DNA of 47,455 bases. It comes from an uncultured Erythrobacter sp. (GTDB taxonomy: Bacteria > Pseudomonadota > Alphaproteobacteria > Sphingomonadales > Sphingomonadaceae). Position numbers and translations under genes: made by a program. Positions 25,981 through 35,209 of the stretch are shown piece after piece. Where the stretch lies: positions 1 through 47,455 of the forward strand of contig CAJXTZ010000009.1 in assembly GCA_913061345.1 (NCBI GenBank). Direction: 5' to 3'. Each line of letters starts with the position of its first letter. The stretch's first letter is position 1. Below the pieces are notes generated by a model. The model ran no database searches, was not told where the DNA came from, and was given only the letters and a program-made list of their open reading frames with translations.

Positions 25981-26288
25981 GCGTAGCGATAGATACGGTT
26001 CTTCATCCGCCGGCACGGTTGCAGATCGCGGCAGTACTGGCGCGCGTGGACGATATCGAATTTGCCACCCTGCGCGACATCATCGATGTCAGCGATTCGG
26101 TACTATCGAAGCACCTCTCCGCCCTTTCAGACGCAGGTTATGTCCGGCTCAGGAAAGCGAAAAGTGAAGGACGACAGCGCACATGGGCAGCCTTCACCAA
26201 AAAAGGTGCGAAAGCTTTCGACAGACATATGAACGCGCTGCGAGAACTCGCCAGCCTTGCAGCGGAATCGGCGGTGGCGGCACAATAG
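25977..26288 (+). CDS. winged-helix transcriptional regulator (HTH_34 / MarR-ArsR-like)
   Basis: The 103-residue product is a single winged helix: LHPPARLQIAAVLARVDDIEF, then LRDIIDVSDSVLSKHLSALSDAGYV (in pieces; recognition helix around SDSVLSKHL) and a basic wing KAKSEGRQRTWAAFTKKG. A C-terminal helix probably mediates dimers. It has no metal- or ligand-binding Cys pattern like ArsR. It overlaps the upstream membrane gene by four bases. The palindromes at 25444-25515 fit a dimeric winged-helix protein, making this a likely autoregulator. Confidence 0.88.
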   Translation: MSVAIDTVLHPPARLQIAAVLARVDDIEFATLRDIIDVSDSVLSKHLSALSDAGYVRLRKAKSEGRQRTWAAFTKKGAKAFDRHMNALRELASLAAESAVAAQ

Positions 26289-26309
26289 CCGCACACCGCC
26301 GACGACAGG

Positions 26310-27209
26310 TCAGAACGTATAACCGATACCCACAGCGCCAAGAAACTGGTCGCGCGATCCCTGTACCGTGGTGAACGGCGTATCTGCCGCATCACCCAGC
26401 ACACGCGAATAGCCACCGACGAAGATCAGACCAAGCCCGCCGTTGGTCAAATCGCCATCAAGGTCTATCCCCAGCAACAGGTTCACGCCCGCTTCGGTAA
26501 AGCCACCGCCATCGGGATCAAACTCGGCAAGCGGTGCGGCGCCGGGGCCGATGTAGTCGGCGTCGTCGACGGCGAAATAATAGTCCTGGAAATCCTCGTT
26601 CGCCCATTCGGCAGAAACCGACAGGCTCGCCACGATAGAGCGCGAGAGCGGCGTGAAATAGGAGACGGAAGGGGCTACGACCATGCCTTCGTGCGCACCG
26701 TTCACATCCCACATGACGTCCGTGCTGATCGACAGACTGTCATAGGGATTGAGTACCTGCGGAAAGTTTACGCCGACGCTGGGGCCGACCTCGATGGCGC
26801 GATCCAGCTCTATGTAATCGAGCACGACCTCGTCCTCGATCTGCTGCGCGCGATCGGAGCGCAGACGACCAGCCACGCCAAGGTCGAAGCCCACGCCATC
26901 GGCCGGGTTCTGAATGAAATCCAGCTTGATGCCGCCCGCTCGCGGTGAGATATCGACCCCGCCCAGCGATCCTTGCACGATTGGCAGCACGTTGAACACG
27001 TAATCGTCCGATCCGGAATAGGACGGACTGACTGCCACACCTACACCAACGGACAGGTAATCGCCGGAAAAGGCGGTGTCCTCCATATCCACGGCCGGCG
27101 GCGAGTCTTCCCTTTCACCGATATCCTGGGCGAAAGCAGGTTGCGCCGACACGGCAGCGAAGATCGCACCACTGATCATGACGGTGGGCGAAAATTGCCA
27201 GATATTCAT
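26310..27209 (-). CDS. MipA/OmpV family outer-membrane protein
   Basis: The 299-residue product has a signal peptide (ending AQPAFAQ) and alternating beta-strand sequence that ends in an aromatic residue (GIGYTF), the usual outer-membrane barrel signature. GDYLSVGVGVAVSPSYSGSDDY at the start of the mature barrel (in pieces) and the strand VGGYSRVLGDAADTPFT near the end match MipA/OmpV, linked elsewhere to murein scaffolding or osmotic response. CAGGAAAAATT precedes ATG 27209. An EcfG-type promoter lies 28 bases upstream, so osmotic or general stress control is likely. Confidence 0.92.
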   Translation of the reverse strand: MNIWQFSPTVMISGAIFAAVSAQPAFAQDIGEREDSPPAVDMEDTAFSGDYLSVGVGVAVSPSYSGSDDYVFNVLPIVQGSLGGVDISPRAGGIKLDFIQNPADGVGFDLGVAGRLRSDRAQQIEDEVVLDYIELDRAIEVGPSVGVNFPQVLNPYDSLSISTDVMWDVNGAHEGMVVAPSVSYFTPLSRSIVASLSVSAEWANEDFQDYYFAVDDADYIGPGAAPLAEFDPDGGGFTEAGVNLLLGIDLDGDLTNGGLGLIFVGGYSRVLGDAADTPFTTVQGSRDQFLGAVGIGYTF

Positions 27210-27236
27210 AATTTTTCCTGTCTTGTTTGACCCTAG

Positions 27237-27261
27237 AACGGGCATTGGCGCTGCCGGTTCC
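27237..27261 (-). promoter_or_regulatory. EcfG-type promoter, perfect match (GGAAC-N16-CGTT)
   Basis: On the minus strand GGAAC (27261-27257) and CGTT (27240-27237) are exactly 16 bases apart. The MipA/OmpV start codon is 27 bases further on. This is the second perfect EcfG consensus in the window. Confidence 0.75.
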
Positions 27262-27336
27262 TGTATTACGTTGCATTTCAATACCGGACCAAGTGCTGTA
27301 ATTGCGCAGCGCCGTCAATAGGCTAAGGCGCACAGC

Positions 27337-28581
27337 ATGAGCGGACGCGACTGTGACATTGCCATCATCGGAGGCGGCCTTTCCGGCGGTCTGATTGCGC
27401 TGGCGCTGGCGCGGCACCGGCCCGAGGTCGCCGTGACGCTGGTGGAAGCCGGGCCTGAACTGGGTGGCAATCACCGCTGGAGCTGGTTTGCCAGCGATCT
27501 TTCGGCAGCAGGCACCAAGCTGATGGCACTGTTTCGCAAGACCGAATGGGACGACGGCTACCACGTCCGCTTCCCCGCCTATCGCCGCCATCTGGACACT
27601 GCCTATCGATCCCTGGCGAGCGAGGATTTCGCCGCCTGCCTGCACCGGGAACTGGCTGACGGTACCGTACTAACCGGGTGCGAAGTCACCTCGCTCGAGG
27701 CGGACGGCGTGAACCTTGCCGATGGCACCCGCATCACCGCCCGCGCAGTAATCGATTGTCGTGGCTTTTCTCCCACCGGCAGGCTTGATGGCGGGTGGCA
27801 GGTGTTCATGGGCCGCCACCTGCGAACGCCGCAGCCGCATGGCGTTGCCAACCCCGTCATCATGGACGCGGCCGTCGATCAACTGGCCCCTTACAGAAGT
27901 GACCCGACTGCGGACGATTCGGCCGGTGATCTGGGTGCCTATCGCTTTGTCTACGTGCTGCCGCTGGGCGCGCACGACCTGTTTATCGAAGACACCTATT
28001 ACGCCGACAGGCCGAACCTGGACCGTTCGCTGCTGTCCGCCCGCATCGACGAGTATCAGCAACAGATGGGCTGGAGTGGTGAACTGGTCGGGTTCGAAAC
28101 CGGCGTCCTTCCCGTCATCACCGGTGGCGATTTTGGCGCCTACCAACAGGAACAGCAAACCGATGGCGTGGCCATGGCAGGTGCAAAGGGCGGTTTTGTC
28201 CATCCGCTCACCAGCTATACCCTGCCTATCGCTGTTAGTGTGGCACTGGCGGTGGCCGAGGATGCAGATCTTCCAGGCGAGCAACTGGCCGCCAAGCTGA
28301 AGACCCGCGCGCGGCGGCATTGGTCAGCGATGGGGTATTACCGGTTCCTGGGCTCCATGCTGTTCGGCGCAGCGCCACCGGCGCAGCGTTACAAGGTGTT
28401 CGAGCGTTTCTATCGTTTGTCGCCCGCTCTCATCGAACGCTTCTACGCCGGGCGGTCTTCCACCGCGCAGAAACTGCGCGTGCTGGTGGGCAAGCCGCCT
28501 GTTCCCGTGGGCCGCGCCATTGCGGCGCTGCTGTCATCCTCCCCTCCCCTCTCCCAACCCACTGGCAAGGATCACCAATGA
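27337..28581 (+). CDS. crtY: lycopene beta-cyclase (CrtY type)
   Basis: CrtY closes beta-ionone rings at the ends of lycopene to give beta-carotene at the inner membrane. The 414-residue product has the N-terminal dinucleotide-binding motif IAIIGGGLSGGLIALAL, the cyclase motif RWSWF, VIDCRGFSP, FVYVLPLGAHDLFIEDTYY (in part) and AKGGFVHPLTSYTLP near the C-terminus. It is the first gene of a carotenoid block and overlaps crtI by four bases (ATGA). The length is slightly above usual, owing to a disordered C-terminal tail (SSSPPLSQPTG). Confidence 0.95.
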   Translation: MSGRDCDIAIIGGGLSGGLIALALARHRPEVAVTLVEAGPELGGNHRWSWFASDLSAAGTKLMALFRKTEWDDGYHVRFPAYRRHLDTAYRSLASEDFAACLHRELADGTVLTGCEVTSLEADGVNLADGTRITARAVIDCRGFSPTGRLDGGWQVFMGRHLRTPQPHGVANPVIMDAAVDQLAPYRSDPTADDSAGDLGAYRFVYVLPLGAHDLFIEDTYYADRPNLDRSLLSARIDEYQQQMGWSGELVGFETGVLPVITGGDFGAYQQEQQTDGVAMAGAKGGFVHPLTSYTLPIAVSVALAVAEDADLPGEQLAAKLKTRARRHWSAMGYYRFLGSMLFGAAPPAQRYKVFERFYRLSPALIERFYAGRSSTAQKLRVLVGKPPVPVGRAIAALLSSSPPLSQPTGKDHQ

Positions 28582-30074
28582 GCACTCCTGAAGGCAAGAC
28601 CGCTTGCGTCATCGGCGCCGGTTTCGGCGGCATGGCGCTGGCCATCCGGCTGCAAAGCGCCGGCATCGCCACAACCGTGGTGGAGAGCCGCGACAAGCCC
28701 GGCGGCCGCGCCTACTACTGGGAAAAGGACGGCTTTACCTTCGATGCTGGTCCAACGGTGGTGACAGACCCCGATTGCCTGCGCGAATTGTGGGAATTGT
28801 CGGGTCACGACATGGCCGATGACCTTGAGCTGATGAAGGTCATGCCGTTCTACCGCCTTAACTGGCCCGACGGCACCAACTTCGATTATTCCAACGACGA
28901 ACCCAATCTGCGCAACGAGATCATGAAGCTCGAACCTGCGGACGTGGAGGGGTATGACAGGTTCTCCGAATATGCCGCGGGGGTCTACGAGGAAGGCTAT
29001 GTCAAGCTGGGCACCGTCCCGTTCCTGAACTTCAAGAGCATGATCAAGGCCGCGCCCGCGCTGATGAAGAAGCAGGCGTGGCGCAGCGTCTATTCCATGG
29101 TGTCGAAATACATCAAGAATGAGAAACTGCGCGAGGCGCTGAGCTTCCACACCCTGCTGGTGGGCGGCAGTCCGATGAAAACCTCCAGCATCTATGCCCT
29201 CATCCACAAGCTGGAAAAGGACGGCGGCGTCTGGTGGACGCGCGGCGGCACCAATCGCCTGATTGCAGGAATGGTGCGCCATTTCGAGCGGCTGGGCGGC
29301 ACGATGCGTGTGGGCGACGGGGTTACCCGCGTGGAAACAGAGGGCAAGGTCGCCAAGGCCGTGCACACAAAAAGCGGCTGGAGCCAGCGCTTCGATGCGG
29401 TCGCCAGCAATGCCGACATCATGCATTCCTACCGCGATCTGCTGGGCGACAGCTATCGCGGCAAAACTCAGGCAAAGGCGCTGGCGAAGAAGAGTTTCTC
29501 GCCTTCCCTGTTCGTCGTGCATTTCGGTATAGAAGGCACCTGGCCGGGCATCCCGCACCATATGATCCTGTTTGGCCCGCGCTATCACGGGCTGCTGGAC
29601 GATATCTATTCCAAGGGCATTCTGCCCGCCGATTTCTCCATCTACCTGCACCACCCGACAGTCACCGACCCCAGCATGGCGCCCGAAGGGATGAGCACGT
29701 TCTACGCGCTGGTTCCGGTGGCCCACATGGGCAAGATGCCGATCAACTGGGACGAGGTGGGGCCGGATCTGGAAAAGCGTATTCTGGATGAGGTGGGTCG
29801 CCGCCTGATCCCCGATATCCACGATCGCATCGTCACCAAGTTCCACTACGCGCCCAAGGATTTCGGGCAGGATCTCAATGCCCACCTCGGCAGCGCCTTC
29901 AGCCTGGAGCCCGTGCTGTGGCAAAGCGCTTTTTTCCGGGGCCACAACCGCGACGACGTGATCGACAACTTCTACCTCGTCGGCGCTGGCACGCACCCTG
30001 GCGCGGGCATTCCCGGCGTGGTGGGCAGCGCCAAGGCAACCGCAGGGCTGATGATAGAGGACTTGTCATCCTGA
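28578..30074 (+). CDS. crtI: phytoene desaturase (CrtI type)
   Basis: CrtI introduces double bonds into phytoene to give lycopene using FAD. The 498-residue product has the N-terminal FAD motif CVIGAGFGGMALAIRLQSAG, the RPGG-like DKPGGRAYYW, DAGPTVVTDP, and the C-terminal carotenoid dehydrogenase signature NFYLVGAGTHPGAGIPGVVG (in pieces). ATG 28578 overlaps the crtY stop; the frame is open 258 bases further upstream inside crtY, which is only a shadow. Coupling to crtY suggests similar amounts of both enzymes. Confidence 0.97.
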   Translation: MSTPEGKTACVIGAGFGGMALAIRLQSAGIATTVVESRDKPGGRAYYWEKDGFTFDAGPTVVTDPDCLRELWELSGHDMADDLELMKVMPFYRLNWPDGTNFDYSNDEPNLRNEIMKLEPADVEGYDRFSEYAAGVYEEGYVKLGTVPFLNFKSMIKAAPALMKKQAWRSVYSMVSKYIKNEKLREALSFHTLLVGGSPMKTSSIYALIHKLEKDGGVWWTRGGTNRLIAGMVRHFERLGGTMRVGDGVTRVETEGKVAKAVHTKSGWSQRFDAVASNADIMHSYRDLLGDSYRGKTQAKALAKKSFSPSLFVVHFGIEGTWPGIPHHMILFGPRYHGLLDDIYSKGILPADFSIYLHHPTVTDPSMAPEGMSTFYALVPVAHMGKMPINWDEVGPDLEKRILDEVGRRLIPDIHDRIVTKFHYAPKDFGQDLNAHLGSAFSLEPVLWQSAFFRGHNRDDVIDNFYLVGAGTHPGAGIPGVVGSAKATAGLMIEDLSS

Positions 30075-30098
30075 TTTGCCCGACTAGGGCGTTCGGCC

Positions 30099-30692
30099 AT
30101 GTCTGACCGTTTCAACCGCCTTGCGCTTTACTGCGGCTCCGCCACGCCAGCCGATCCGCGCTACATCGAACTCGCCCGCGAAGTCGGCACCTTGCTGGCG
30201 CAACGCAATATCGGTGTGGTCTATGGCGGCGGCAAGGCGGGGCTTATGGGCGCAATCGCCTACGCCGCGCTGGAAGCTGGCGGCGAGGTCATCGGCGTGA
30301 TCCCGCAAGCGCTGGTGGACATGGAAGTGGCGAACACGGATTGTACCGAGCTGCACGTGGTGGACACGATGCACCAGCGAAAACAGGCATTTACCGATCT
30401 TTCAGATGGTTTTGTCACTCTGCCCGGCGGTGTTGGGACGTTGGACGAATTGTGGGAAGCGGTAAGCTGGGCACAGCTTGGCTATCATTCAAAGCCCGTC
30501 GGTCTTCTAAACGCCATGGGATATTATGACGGACTTGTAGCTTTTAACCGGCATATGGCCGATACAGGCTTCGTCAGGGAAGCGCACCGCGACATCGTGA
30601 TCGTGGGCGAAACTATTGAGGAATTGCTCGACAAGATGGCAGCCTTTGAGCCCATTCATACCATCGTGCAAATGCGCGCGGACGACCTTTGA
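30099..30692 (+). CDS. LOG family protein (nucleoside 5'-monophosphate phosphoribohydrolase type)
   Basis: The 197-residue product has the two LOG signatures: VYGGGKAGLMGAIA and the active-site loop LPGGVGTLDELWEAVSWAQLG (in part). It opens with LALYCGSA. LOG proteins cleave the ribosyl bond of cytokinin nucleotides or AMP; bacterial versions are often mislabelled lysine decarboxylase. It sits between crtI and crtB on the same strand, 24 bases after crtI and overlapping the crtB start, so it must be cotranscribed. It has no known role in carotenoid synthesis. The placement may be chance or a translational link. Confidence 0.95.
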   Translation: MSDRFNRLALYCGSATPADPRYIELAREVGTLLAQRNIGVVYGGGKAGLMGAIAYAALEAGGEVIGVIPQALVDMEVANTDCTELHVVDTMHQRKQAFTDLSDGFVTLPGGVGTLDELWEAVSWAQLGYHSKPVGLLNAMGYYDGLVAFNRHMADTGFVREAHRDIVIVGETIEELLDKMAAFEPIHTIVQMRADDL

Positions 30693-31789
30693 AACGGGTA
30701 AAGCCGCGTCCGCTGGTTGCCAGCCAGCTGGTAAAATCCACGCCCCGCCAGGCGGGCGGCGGGCGCTCTCGCGCCGCGCTTGTGAACCGGTCGCGCGAAA
30801 GCATCTCGCAGGGCTCCAAGAGCTTTGCGGTGGCCAGCCTGCTGTTCGACAAGGCGACGCGGGAACGCGCGCATCTGCTGTATGCCTGGTGCCGACGCTG
30901 CGATGATATCGTCGATGGACAGGACCACGGATCGGGCATTGGTGGCAGCACGCTGAACCTCGACCAGGCCAGTGCGCGGGACCGGGTGGAAGCCGTACGC
31001 GTGCTGACCCACCGTGCGCTGGACGGGCAGCCCACCGCCGACATCGCCTTCGACGCGCTGGGTCTGGTGGCCGCTGAAACGGGTATCACACGCGAAATGT
31101 GCGACGACGTGATCGATGGCTTTGCGCTGGATGCAAAAGGCTGGCGCCCGCGCACAGAGGCGGATCTGATGCGCTATTGCTATCACGTGGCCGGCGCCGT
31201 GGGCGTAATGATGGCAAAGGTGATGGGCGTGCCCGCTGATGCGCAGGATATGCTGGACCGGGCCTGCGACCTCGGCCTCGCCTTCCAGCTCAACAACATC
31301 GCCCGCGACATCTCCGAAGACGAGGTGGCGGGTCGCTGCTACCTGCCCACCGAATGGCTGGCAGAGTATGACATCCCGCCGGGCGAGGTCATGCGGCCGC
31401 AATATCGCGACAGCCTCGTGAAGCTGACGCGGCGCCTGGTAAAGAAGGCGCAGTTGCACGATGCCCGCGCGCGGATCGGGGCCGGGCGGTTAAAGTTTCG
31501 CCAACGCTGGGCGGTGCTGTCCGCCGCCAATATCTACGGCGCGATCGGGGAAGAAGTGGTGCAGCAGGCCGAACTGGCCTGGGACCACCGCGTCTACACC
31601 AGCTTCCTGGAGAAGATCGGACACGTATTTTCGGCCCTGAAGGAAACGATATCCGGTTCGTGGGAGCCCACCGTGGAACCGAAATGGGACCGCGGACAGC
31701 TGTTGGTGATGGCGCGGATGGAAGGACCGGTGGCAGGTGTACCCAACACGCCCATTCGCGACGAAAGCGTACGGCGCAAGGACGACTGA
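30689..31789 (+). CDS. crtB: phytoene synthase (CrtB type)
   Basis: CrtB joins two geranylgeranyl diphosphates head to head to make phytoene. The 366-residue product contains SQGSKSFAVASLLFDKATRE, the first aspartate-rich motif YAWCRRCDDIVDG (DDxxD-like), and the second, LNNIARDISEDEVAGRCYLP, in pieces. The start TTG at 30689 overlaps the LOG stop codon (TTTGA). The basic leader before the domain (residues 1-35) is longer than usual, so an internal GTG near 30781 is also possible. The C-terminal tail (PVAGVPNTPIRDESVRRKDD) is unlike the core domain and probably disordered. Confidence 0.95.
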   Translation: MKRVKPRPLVASQLVKSTPRQAGGGRSRAALVNRSRESISQGSKSFAVASLLFDKATRERAHLLYAWCRRCDDIVDGQDHGSGIGGSTLNLDQASARDRVEAVRVLTHRALDGQPTADIAFDALGLVAAETGITREMCDDVIDGFALDAKGWRPRTEADLMRYCYHVAGAVGVMMAKVMGVPADAQDMLDRACDLGLAFQLNNIARDISEDEVAGRCYLPTEWLAEYDIPPGEVMRPQYRDSLVKLTRRLVKKAQLHDARARIGAGRLKFRQRWAVLSAANIYGAIGEEVVQQAELAWDHRVYTSFLEKIGHVFSALKETISGSWEPTVEPKWDRGQLLVMARMEGPVAGVPNTPIRDESVRRKDD

Positions 31790-31856
31790 CGCTATCGTAC
31801 GCGGTATGGGCGGACGGGCGGTTGCATTTGTGACGAAAAGCGCGAAAGCGTAGCGC

Positions 31857-33728
31857 ATGATTGCAAAACTCCTGATCGCCAACCGCGGCGAGATCGCCTG
31901 CCGCATCATCCGCACCGCCCGCGAAATGGGCGTCGCCACCGTTGCGGTATATTCCGATGCCGATGCCAGGGCGCTGCACGTACGTTCAGCCGACGAGGCC
32001 GTGCATATCGGTCCCGCGCCTGCTGCCGAAAGCTATCTCCACGGGGCAAGAATTATCGAGGCTGCGAAGCAGACCGGCGCGGACGCGATCCATCCCGGTT
32101 ACGGCTTTCTGTCGGAGAACGCCCAGTTCGCGCGCTCTGTGATCGAAGCCGGGCTGATCTGGGTGGGGCCAAAACCGCAGAGCATCACGGCCATGGGCCT
32201 GAAGGACGAGGCGAAAAAGCTCATGCGCGCCGCTGGCGTGCCGGTGACGCCGGGCTATGAAGGGGAGGACCAATCGGTTCCCTGCCTGACCCGCGAAGCT
32301 GAGAAGATCGGCTATCCCGTGCTTATCAAGGCCGTCGCCGGTGGCGGCGGCAAGGGCATGCGAAAGGTGGACGATCCGGCAGATTTCGAGGCCGCGCTGG
32401 AAAGTTGCAAGCGCGAGGCGCGCGCGAGTTTCGGCAACAACGAAGTTCTGCTGGAGAAATGGATCACTTCGCCCCGCCACATAGAGGTGCAGGTGTTCGG
32501 CGACAGCCATGGCAATGTCGTTCACCTGTTCGAGCGGGATTGCTCCCTTCAGCGCCGCCATCAGAAGGTGATAGAGGAAGCGCCCGCCCCCGGCATGGAC
32601 GATGGCACCCGCAAGAAAATCTGCGCCGCAGCCGTACGCGCCGCAAAAGCCGTGGATTACGAAGGCGCAGGCACGATCGAATTCATCGCCGATGCAAGCG
32701 AGGGCCTGCGCGCCGACCGCATTTTCTTCATGGAAATGAATACCCGCCTGCAGGTGGAGCATCCCGTGACCGAGGAGATCACCGGCGTAGATCTGGTGGA
32801 ATGGCAGTTGCGCGTGGCATCGGGCGAGCCGATTCCCCTGCAACAGGACGAGCTTTCCATCGACGGCCACGCCATTGAAGCGCGCCTGTATGCAGAAGAC
32901 CCCTCCAGTGGCTTCCTGCCAAGCACGGGACCGCTCGATCATTTCGATCTGGGCAACGTTGGCCGCATCGAAACGGGCGTAGCCGAGGGCGATGTCATCT
33001 CGCCGCACTACGACCCGATGGTGGCGAAGCTGGTGTCGTGGGGTGAAACCCGCGAGGACGCTATCGACGAACTGGCCGAGATTGCGGAAAGCGTCGAAAT
33101 CTGGCCGGTCAAGACGAACGCAGCCTTCATCGCCAATGCCCTGCTGGATGATGACTTTGGTGAAGCGAACCTCAACACCGGGTTCATCGAGCGCAAGCTG
33201 GACAGGCTGGTGGCGAATGACGCCCCCGACGACACGATCTGGCAATCGGCTGCTGATTTCACATTGATGGCGGACATCGACGATGACGTGCCCAGCGCGC
33301 TGGGTTTCCGTCTGAATGCGCCGCCGCGGCTTTCCGCCACGCTGACTTACAAGGGTGAAACCCGCACGGTTTCGGCATCCGGCAGCGATGACGTGGCCCA
33401 TGTAACCGGCTTTGTAGATGAGGCGCGCACCCTCGTCTTCGCAGACGGCCAGAGCTTTGAATTCGCGCGTGCCGCGCGCGGCACCGGGGCAGCAGCAGCA
33501 AGCGACGGGGCAATCCTTGCTCCCATGCCAGGAAAAGTCATCGCGCTGGATGTTGCAGAGGGTGACAGCGTCACCGCAGGCCAGCGCCTGATGGTGCTGG
33601 AAGCGATGAAAATGGAGCACGCGCTGACCGCACCCTTCGACGGGGTGGTGAGCGAACTCTCCGCCAGCGAAGGAGCGCAGGTTCAGGTGGAAACAGTGCT
33701 GGCTATGGTCGAGAAGGCGGAAGACTAA
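31857..33728 (+). CDS. acyl-CoA carboxylase biotin-carrying alpha subunit (methylcrotonyl-CoA type)
   Basis: The 623-residue protein combines a biotin carboxylase domain (LLIANRGEIACRI at the start; the ATP-grasp loop KAVAGGGGKGM; FMEMNTRLQVEHPVTEEITG) and a C-terminal biotinyl domain with the biotin-accepting Lys in LEAMKMEH. It uses ATP and bicarbonate to carboxylate biotin for transfer to an acyl-CoA, most likely 3-methylcrotonyl-CoA in leucine breakdown, though propionyl-CoA or geranyl-CoA carboxylase is possible. No beta subunit is adjacent, so its partner is elsewhere. Its stop overlaps the glpD stop on the other strand by four bases. Confidence 0.93.
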   Translation: MIAKLLIANRGEIACRIIRTAREMGVATVAVYSDADARALHVRSADEAVHIGPAPAAESYLHGARIIEAAKQTGADAIHPGYGFLSENAQFARSVIEAGLIWVGPKPQSITAMGLKDEAKKLMRAAGVPVTPGYEGEDQSVPCLTREAEKIGYPVLIKAVAGGGGKGMRKVDDPADFEAALESCKREARASFGNNEVLLEKWITSPRHIEVQVFGDSHGNVVHLFERDCSLQRRHQKVIEEAPAPGMDDGTRKKICAAAVRAAKAVDYEGAGTIEFIADASEGLRADRIFFMEMNTRLQVEHPVTEEITGVDLVEWQLRVASGEPIPLQQDELSIDGHAIEARLYAEDPSSGFLPSTGPLDHFDLGNVGRIETGVAEGDVISPHYDPMVAKLVSWGETREDAIDELAEIAESVEIWPVKTNAAFIANALLDDDFGEANLNTGFIERKLDRLVANDAPDDTIWQSAADFTLMADIDDDVPSALGFRLNAPPRLSATLTYKGETRTVSASGSDDVAHVTGFVDEARTLVFADGQSFEFARAARGTGAAAASDGAILAPMPGKVIALDVAEGDSVTAGQRLMVLEAMKMEHALTAPFDGVVSELSASEGAQVQVETVLAMVEKAED

Positions 33729-35209
33729 GCGCCCAGGTATTCGCGAAGCGCGGCCTGCTCTGCATCGCTCATATGCAGACCCAGCTTGCTGCGCCGCCAG
33801 AGGATATCTTCTGCCGTCTGCGCCCATTCCCTTGTCTGGAGGTAGGTGACTTCTGCTTCTGACAGGCCTGCCCCGAAGGCACGGCCCAGATCGCTCCACG
33901 ATTTCGCATCGTCCAGCCAATCTACTGCGCGGGTGCCGTAGGCGCGGCCTATGCGCACAACGTCCTCTGCGGAGAGGAAGGGATAGTCCTCCCCCAACAC
34001 CTCGAAAAGGTATGGCTGGGCATGCTTGTCGATATCGCCACCGGGTAACGGGGTGGTTGCAGTCCAGCCCTTGCCTTTCAGCAGCGGCAGACGCGCGGCC
34101 AGCTTCTCCACCGCGTCCTGCGCCACGTGGCGGTAAGAGGTGATCTTGCCGCCATAAATGCCGAGTATCGGCGCACCGCGCCCGGCAGCGCTCATCGCCA
34201 GCTCGTACCCGCGAGAGGCCGCCTCGGGCCTACCGGAGCCATCATCCACCAATGCGCGAACACCGGCATAGGTGTGGACGACATCGTCCGGAGTAACGTC
34301 TTGCTGAAAATAGCGGTTGGCGGCATCGCACAGGTAGCGGATTTCGTCCTCGCTCGCCTCCACATCGTCCAGCGAGCCGGGATGGTCTGCATCGGTGGTG
34401 CCGATAAGCGTGAAGTCATCCTCCCACGGGATGGCAAAGCAGATCCGCGTGTCGGGCTGTTGCAGGATGTAGGCGCACGCGTGATCGAACAGCTTCGGCA
34501 CCACGATATGCGAACCGCGCACGCGGCGAATGCCATAGGCGGGGTTCTCTCCCACCAGCCGCGCCAGATCATCGGCACCGGGGCCGCCCGCGTTCACCAG
34601 GGCGCGGGCCGTAAAATTCTCGACACCCGCCTCGACATGCCAGAGATCGCCTTCGCGCCGCGCGGCAGTAACCGGAGTGCGCGTGCGGATCCGTGCGCCG
34701 CGTTCGGCAGCGTCTATCGCGTTCAGCACCACCAGCCGCGCATCGTCCACCCAGCCATCCGAATATTCGAAGCCGTGGCGATACTGCCCTTCCAGCGGCG
34801 CGCCCGCCGGGTGCTTTCGCATGTCGATGCTGCGGGTTTTCTTTAAAGAGCCTTTTCCGCCGATATGATCGTACAGGAAAAGGCCGGCGCGCAGCATCCA
34901 GCGCGGGCGCATGTTCTTCGTAACCGGCAGGATGAACCGCATGGGGCGGATGATGTGCGGGGCGATGTTCCACAGCGTTTCGCGCTCACCCAGAGCTTCC
35001 CGGACGAGACCGAACTCGTAGTATTCCAGGTAGCGAAGGCCTCCGTGCACCAGCTTGGTGCTCTTGCTGGAAGTACCGCTGGCCAGATCGCCCTTCTCCA
35101 GCAGGAGAACCTTCGCGCCGCGACATGCCGCGTCTCGGGCCACACCTGTACCGTTCACGCCGCCGCCGATCACGATCAGGTCGAACACATCATTTGCCGA
35201 TCCAGACAT
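33725..35209 (-). CDS. glpD: aerobic glycerol-3-phosphate dehydrogenase
   Basis: GlpD oxidises glycerol-3-phosphate to dihydroxyacetone phosphate and passes electrons to quinone at the membrane. The 494-residue product has the FAD motif LIVIGGGVNGTGVARDAACRG, the conserved SSKSTKLVHGGLRYLE, VNAGGPGADDLA, and GGKITSYRHVA in the substrate domain. The C-terminal DAO-type domain ends EDILWRRSKLGLHM. ATG 35209 overlaps the upstream MFS stop (TGATG). No glycerol kinase or uptake gene lies close by. Confidence 0.97.
   Translation of the reverse strand: MSGSANDVFDLIVIGGGVNGTGVARDAACRGAKVLLLEKGDLASGTSSKSTKLVHGGLRYLEYYEFGLVREALGERETLWNIAPHIIRPMRFILPVTKNMRPRWMLRAGLFLYDHIGGKGSLKKTRSIDMRKHPAGAPLEGQYRHGFEYSDGWVDDARLVVLNAIDAAERGARIRTRTPVTAARREGDLWHVEAGVENFTARALVNAGGPGADDLARLVGENPAYGIRRVRGSHIVVPKLFDHACAYILQQPDTRICFAIPWEDDFTLIGTTDADHPGSLDDVEASEDEIRYLCDAANRYFQQDVTPDDVVHTYAGVRALVDDGSGRPEAASRGYELAMSAAGRGAPILGIYGGKITSYRHVAQDAVEKLAARLPLLKGKGWTATTPLPGGDIDKHAQPYLFEVLGEDYPFLSAEDVVRIGRAYGTRAVDWLDDAKSWSDLGRAFGAGLSEAEVTYLQTREWAQTAEDILWRRSKLGLHMSDAEQAALREYLGA

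Noticed and set aside
28320..28577. N-terminal extension of crtI
   Set aside because: Open only because it runs inside crtY in another frame; CrtI similarity begins at ATG 28578 with its FAD motif.
31986..33920. Long antisense frame opposite the carboxylase gene
   Set aside because: The plus-strand protein is fully conserved; the antisense product has no domain and is rich in His, Ala and Arg as expected for a shadow.
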